Of a DNA stretch of 64,000 nt, positions 62,419 through 64,000 are shown piece after piece (position 1 is the first letter of the stretch; every line of letters begins with the position of its first letter). The position numbers were made by a program, and so were the translations under genes. The notes beneath the pieces are model-generated. The model saw only the letters and a list, made by a program, of their open reading frames with translations, was not told the DNA's origin and made no database searches. Source of the DNA: Metaphire vulgaris. Its lineage: Eukaryota; Annelida; Clitellata; Crassiclitellata; Megascolecidae. The stretch lies in the NCBI GenBank assembly GCA_018105865.1, contig CM030840.1:10760294-10824293 (forward strand). The letters are read 5' to 3'.

Positions 62419-62617
62419 TCAATACGGCACTTCTTATCTCTCGAAATGAGAGGCTTTTCTCCTTGTTCTAAATCTGCTTCTCTTGTACAGGGAGCGTGGG
62501 GTCCATAGTTTCTTATAAGTCCATCTCTCTTCCGGCTATGAGCGCCAGTGGTCCGTTGGCATATAGTTAAGCCAATGAATGTGATTATACGGGTAATAAA
62601 GTTCGTGGAAATTTTAA

Positions 62618-62665
62618 CAACTGGAGCTGACGTCGCTGGGCAACAAAGAATTCTGCTAAAGAATC
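62618..62665. repeat. Short duplicate of a hAT exon segment
   Basis: CAACTGGAGCTGACGTCGCT followed by GGGCAACAAAGAATTCTGCT matches 63309-63352 almost exactly. Confidence 0.9.
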
Positions 62666-62743
62666 AACTCTTCAACTGGCATTATAAAGGAAACAATGAC
62701 TAAACATTTTAGTTAGAGTAACTCAAAGCAAGTCTTCTTCTTT

Positions 62744-62918
62744 TTAGGTGCCTTGTTTTACAACATTGGCGACCATGGACTTCCACTCCTCTCTGTCATA
62801 TGTCGCTTGTAGCAGTTCTACTTCTGATATTTTGTCTTTCACGTCGCATAGCAGGTTTTCGATGAACGTCAATCTTTGTCTCCCTCTTGCTCTTTTCCCC
62901 ATCACTTTACCTGTTGTC
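62744..62918 (-). mobile_element. RTE-like LINE ORF2 last 50 codons
   Basis: Minus strand: MGKRARGRQRLTFIENLLCD, ELLQATYDREEWKSMVANVV, stop. GR.R..F..N......E....R..W..M.A is the final part of endonuclease-reverse transcriptase ORFs. It joins the hAT end at 62919 exactly, with the frame continuing into the CAAGGAC array. Confidence 0.82.
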
Positions 62919-63486
62919 AGTGTTGTTAACAAGGACTGACCCCCCAAGGACCAGGATAAGGACAAGGACTGACCCCCCAAGGACCAGGATAAGGACAAGG
63001 ACTGACCCCAAGGACCAGGACAAGGACAAGGACTGACCCCCCAAGGACAAGGACCAAGGACTCCTCCCAAGCACAAGGACTGAAGGACTGACCGACAAGG
63101 ACAAGGACCAAGGACCGACCTGCCAGACAAAAAAGTCAGAAAGGACAATTTCAACTGAAATTACAAAATTAGAAAAGCAAAAATGTTGTAAAACATCATC
63201 TAGTCAACAGAAATGTTGCATTTTAAAAAAACAAGTGTTTCCAATAGCTGATCAGTCATGCGCGCACGATGGGGTCTAATTATGAGACCACTTTGTGAAA
63301 ACACTCGTTCAACTGGAGCTGACGTCGCAGGGCAACAAAGAATTCTGCTAAAGAGTTTCGAGAGGAGGTGGAATTTAGGTAAGTTTGTCAAAGCTGTCAT
63401 CGAGAGTTCTTCCGGATCTCCTGCATTGATGAGCTGCAGATATTCATTCAATTGGCGCTCTGGACTGTCTGCATCAGAGTCTCCAC
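62919..63486 (-). mobile_element. hAT end with CAAGGAC array and transposase last exon
   Basis: Tip CAGTGTTGTTAACAAGGACT, then some 20 AAGGAC words to about 63118, then TCAGAAAGGACAATTTCAAC. The last transposase exon lies at 63200-63486 on the minus strand after an acceptor (GTCATAG before GTGGAG). Confidence 0.85.
63200..63486 (-). CDS. hAT transposase C-terminal exon (dimerisation domain)
   Basis: Minus strand: GDSDADSPERQLNEYLQLIN, LTNLPKFHLLSKLFSRILCC, PATSAPVERVFSQSGLIIRP, HRARMTDQLLETLVFLKCNI. PATSAPVERVFSQSG.I.RP.RARM.D..LE.LVFLKCN is the hAT C-terminal dimerisation motif of the ZBED/Ac group. The exon is undamaged. Upstream exons would lie to the right of 63486 and were not identified. 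Confidence 0.93.
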
Positions 63487-63571
63487 CTATGACAACAATG
63501 AAAGGTGCTAAATTAAACGCATACTATATTGTGCTGTACAGCATTGTAAAATCAGATTGTTAACAAAAGAT

Positions 63572-63596
63572 ATGTTATCAATCAATCAATCAATCA
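63572..63596. repeat. (ATCA)n tract and LINE-like tail signature
   Basis: ATCA units followed by TTTATATAGCGCC (minus-strand GGCGCTATATAAA), the 3' signature of the LINE tails in this window. Confidence 0.7.
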
Positions 63597-63629
63597 ACAG
63601 AGTATTTATATAGCGCCTATTTATCTTAA

Positions 63630-63995
63630 TTAAAAGAACTCCCTAAGCGCTCCCGCTGCGGTTAGCGCTGTCGACTCGGCAAAGCCAACGTCGGAGGCAC
63701 TGTTGACAGCGTTGACGCCTCTGCGGGTCGGAAGATGATTATAAAATCCACTCGGATAGTAAGAGGAGTTCGCGGCCGTAACGAAATTCGGCGTTGAATT
63801 CCTGAGAGAGTGGACTTCCGCATGCAGAATGTTTCCCAAGATAGAGACGCCAGTGAAGGACGGAAGGAAAAGTTGACAGTCCCGCACGATGGTAAATGGA
63901 ATACGCGCCGTAGAAAGGTCCGACGACGTACTCCCAAGAGGCGGTCTTCCGTTAGAGTAATCCGCAGCCGAGTAGGCTCCCGTCACCGAACTCAT
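63630..63995 (-). CDS. Unrecognised open frame at window edge
   Basis: Minus strand, 121 codons, ends ALTAAGALREFF just before a GGCGCTATATAAA-type tail. Ser/Thr-rich with PTRRGVNAVNSASDVGF. A second overlapping frame is also open, so coding status is doubtful. It could be a retroelement 3' part or a last exon reaching in from outside the window. Confidence 0.25.
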   Translation of the reverse strand: MSSVTGAYSAADYSNGRPPLGSTSSDLSTARIPFTIVRDCQLFLPSFTGVSILGNILHAEVHSLRNSTPNFVTAANSSYYPSGFYNHLPTRRGVNAVNSASDVGFAESTALTAAGALREFF

Positions 63996-64000
63996 CAGAT

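Overview
This is animal nuclear DNA, not a bacterial or viral segment. Two spliced genes with GT-AG introns are recognisable. There are no operons, there are many microsatellites, and most of the sequence is transposon debris. The mix (very many hAT families and their miniature derivatives, piggyBac, pogo, CR1/L2/Jockey/RTE-type LINE tails, a Gypsy fragment, frequent TAGGCCTA words) suggests a marine invertebrate, possibly a deuterostome. The species cannot be read from the sequence.

Layout. 0-11.8 kb is intergenic, packed with non-autonomous hAT elements (terminal inverted repeats and 8-bp target duplications visible), LINE 3' ends, a pogo/Tigger relic and a pogo miniature element. 11.9-18.0 kb holds the last three exons of a synaptogyrin (four-transmembrane synaptic vesicle protein); its large intron contains a fold-back element, two nested hAT miniatures and a LINE reverse transcriptase relic. 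18-25.6 kb is AT-rich intergenic sequence with a 1.0-kb hAT element that carries a second, 109-bp element inside it. 25.6-33.6 kb holds seven consecutive exons in one open frame encoding the N-terminal third of nucleoporin NUP85; four of its introns (counting the intron or sequence around each LINE cluster) are filled with LINE fragments. No further NUP85 exon was found downstream.

34-64 kb is almost entirely mobile DNA: two piggyBac transposase relics, three copies of a LINE ORF1 protein, hAT transposase pieces from at least five families, a truncated Gypsy gag-protease-RT fragment, a nearly complete 2.9-kb pogo-family transposon with TIRs and a single frameshift, a 0.72-kb piggyBac miniature element, and two hAT elements with complete ends. 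Between 58.4 and 62.4 kb two minus-strand open frames seem to belong to one unrecognised protein family. They are the best candidates for something undescribed.

The two cellular genes lie on the same strand about 7.6 kb apart. Human SYNGR2 and NUP85 are both on 17q25, so the pair may preserve old linkage. The transposons form a layered record: elements sit inside elements, and several families with different termini share one internal 20-bp motif. All identifications come from reading translations and repeats by eye; no database search was run.
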